Below, one piece after another: positions 63,680 through 64,000 of a stretch of DNA of 64,000 nucleotides (position 1 is its first letter; every line of letters starts with the position of its first letter). The position numbers were made by a program, and so were the translations under genes. This DNA is from Icerya purchasi. Its lineage: Eukaryota; Arthropoda; Insecta; Hemiptera; Monophlebidae. The notes beneath the pieces are model-generated. The model had not been told where the DNA came from. It did not search any database and was given only the letters and a program-made list of their open reading frames with translations. The stretch spans positions 397,454,557-397,518,556 of the forward strand of contig CM077115.1 in assembly GCA_039619475.1 (NCBI GenBank), written 5' to 3'.

Positions 63680-63972
63680 TTTTCATACAAATTATACCAT
63701 TAGGACTGAAATACCCACAATTTATACAAAACATCAAATTTTAAAAGAAACAGTCCATTTTACACAAAAATATCTCCATTTCAGGTGCAAAACAATAATT
63801 TTATGGTAACATATCACAATTTAGTACAAATGCTATCATTTTAGACAGAAAACATCAAATTTTAATTAAAAATGACCCATCTTAGGGAAAAGTACCAAAT
63901 TTTTATTACTAATACACCAGTTAATTAGAAATAACATCATCTTTATACACTATAACTAAGTTTATACAAATT
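63680..63972. repeat. Decayed tandem repeat with ~20-bp period, about 14 units
   Basis: Units of 18-22 bases follow a pattern: a TTTA-like start, a short variable core with ACAAAA/AAAA, then CATCA/CCA and AT. Examples are AATTTATACAAAACATCAAA, TTTTACACAAAAATATCTCC, TTTTAGACAGAAAACATCAA and TTTTATTACTAATACACCAG. The phase is kept across most of the block although the bases vary. It may continue past the window or end at the GC-rich last bases. Confidence 0.6.
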
Positions 63973-64000
63973 ATTTTAAGCCCACACGCAGGGGGCTGCG

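Noticed and set aside
1..64000. Hox-cluster microRNAs (mir-10, mir-993, iab-4 type)
   Set aside because: I looked for the mature mir-10 core and similar words on both strands and saw none; a full search was not possible by eye.
1..64000. CRISPR arrays, bacterial operons or phage modules
   Set aside because: There are no regularly spaced identical repeats, and the split gene with splice sites, microsatellites and LINE/SINE content mark this as animal nuclear DNA.

Overview
The window looks like nuclear DNA of an arthropod, most likely an insect. It is very AT-rich and full of microsatellites. It has one convincing cellular gene, split by an intron of about 11 kb, and otherwise consists of decayed transposable elements and non-coding DNA. 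I cannot name the species. The degenerate non-LTR retrotransposons, hAT elements and a tRNA-derived SINE fit many insects.

The gene is a Hox gene on the + strand. Exon A (18121-18469) encodes the N-terminal part and ends just after a YPWM hexapeptide. Exon B (29626-30110) opens at the first residue of a homeodomain and runs to a TAG stop. The splice phase joins exactly (G|GG, glycine) and gives a protein of 277 residues. The homeodomain is Antennapedia-class but divergent: Thr at position 47, Cys at 35, Lys at 56. The best guess is a fast-evolving fushi tarazu-type gene; a diverged Scr/Antp-like paralogue remains possible. No other Hox exon was found in the flanks.

Layout: 1-18 kb is intergenic or upstream DNA with a ~280-bp tandem repeat (4677-5340), a foldback element (5559-5973), a reverse transcriptase scrap (6850-7130), TA-embedded repeats including a 92-bp tandem (9550-10306), and a SINE with target-site duplications (14416-14712). 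A less AT-rich island (16860-17760) lies just upstream of the Hox coding exon. 18.5-29.6 kb is the intron, with an antisense jockey-like relic. 30.1-64 kb is downstream DNA: a hAT remnant with target duplication (34643-35486), the 3' end of an R1-like retrotransposon (35660-36400) followed by a hammerhead-ribozyme-like motif (36873-36920), a hAT MITE with a perfect 8-bp duplication (55548-55919), several copies of a foldback family, a second array of the ~280-bp repeat (59085-59590), a 5'-truncated jockey-like element (60440-61690), and a decayed ~20-bp periodic array at the right edge.

Only the Hox gene is likely to make a functional protein. All element boundaries were judged by eye; no similarity search was run.
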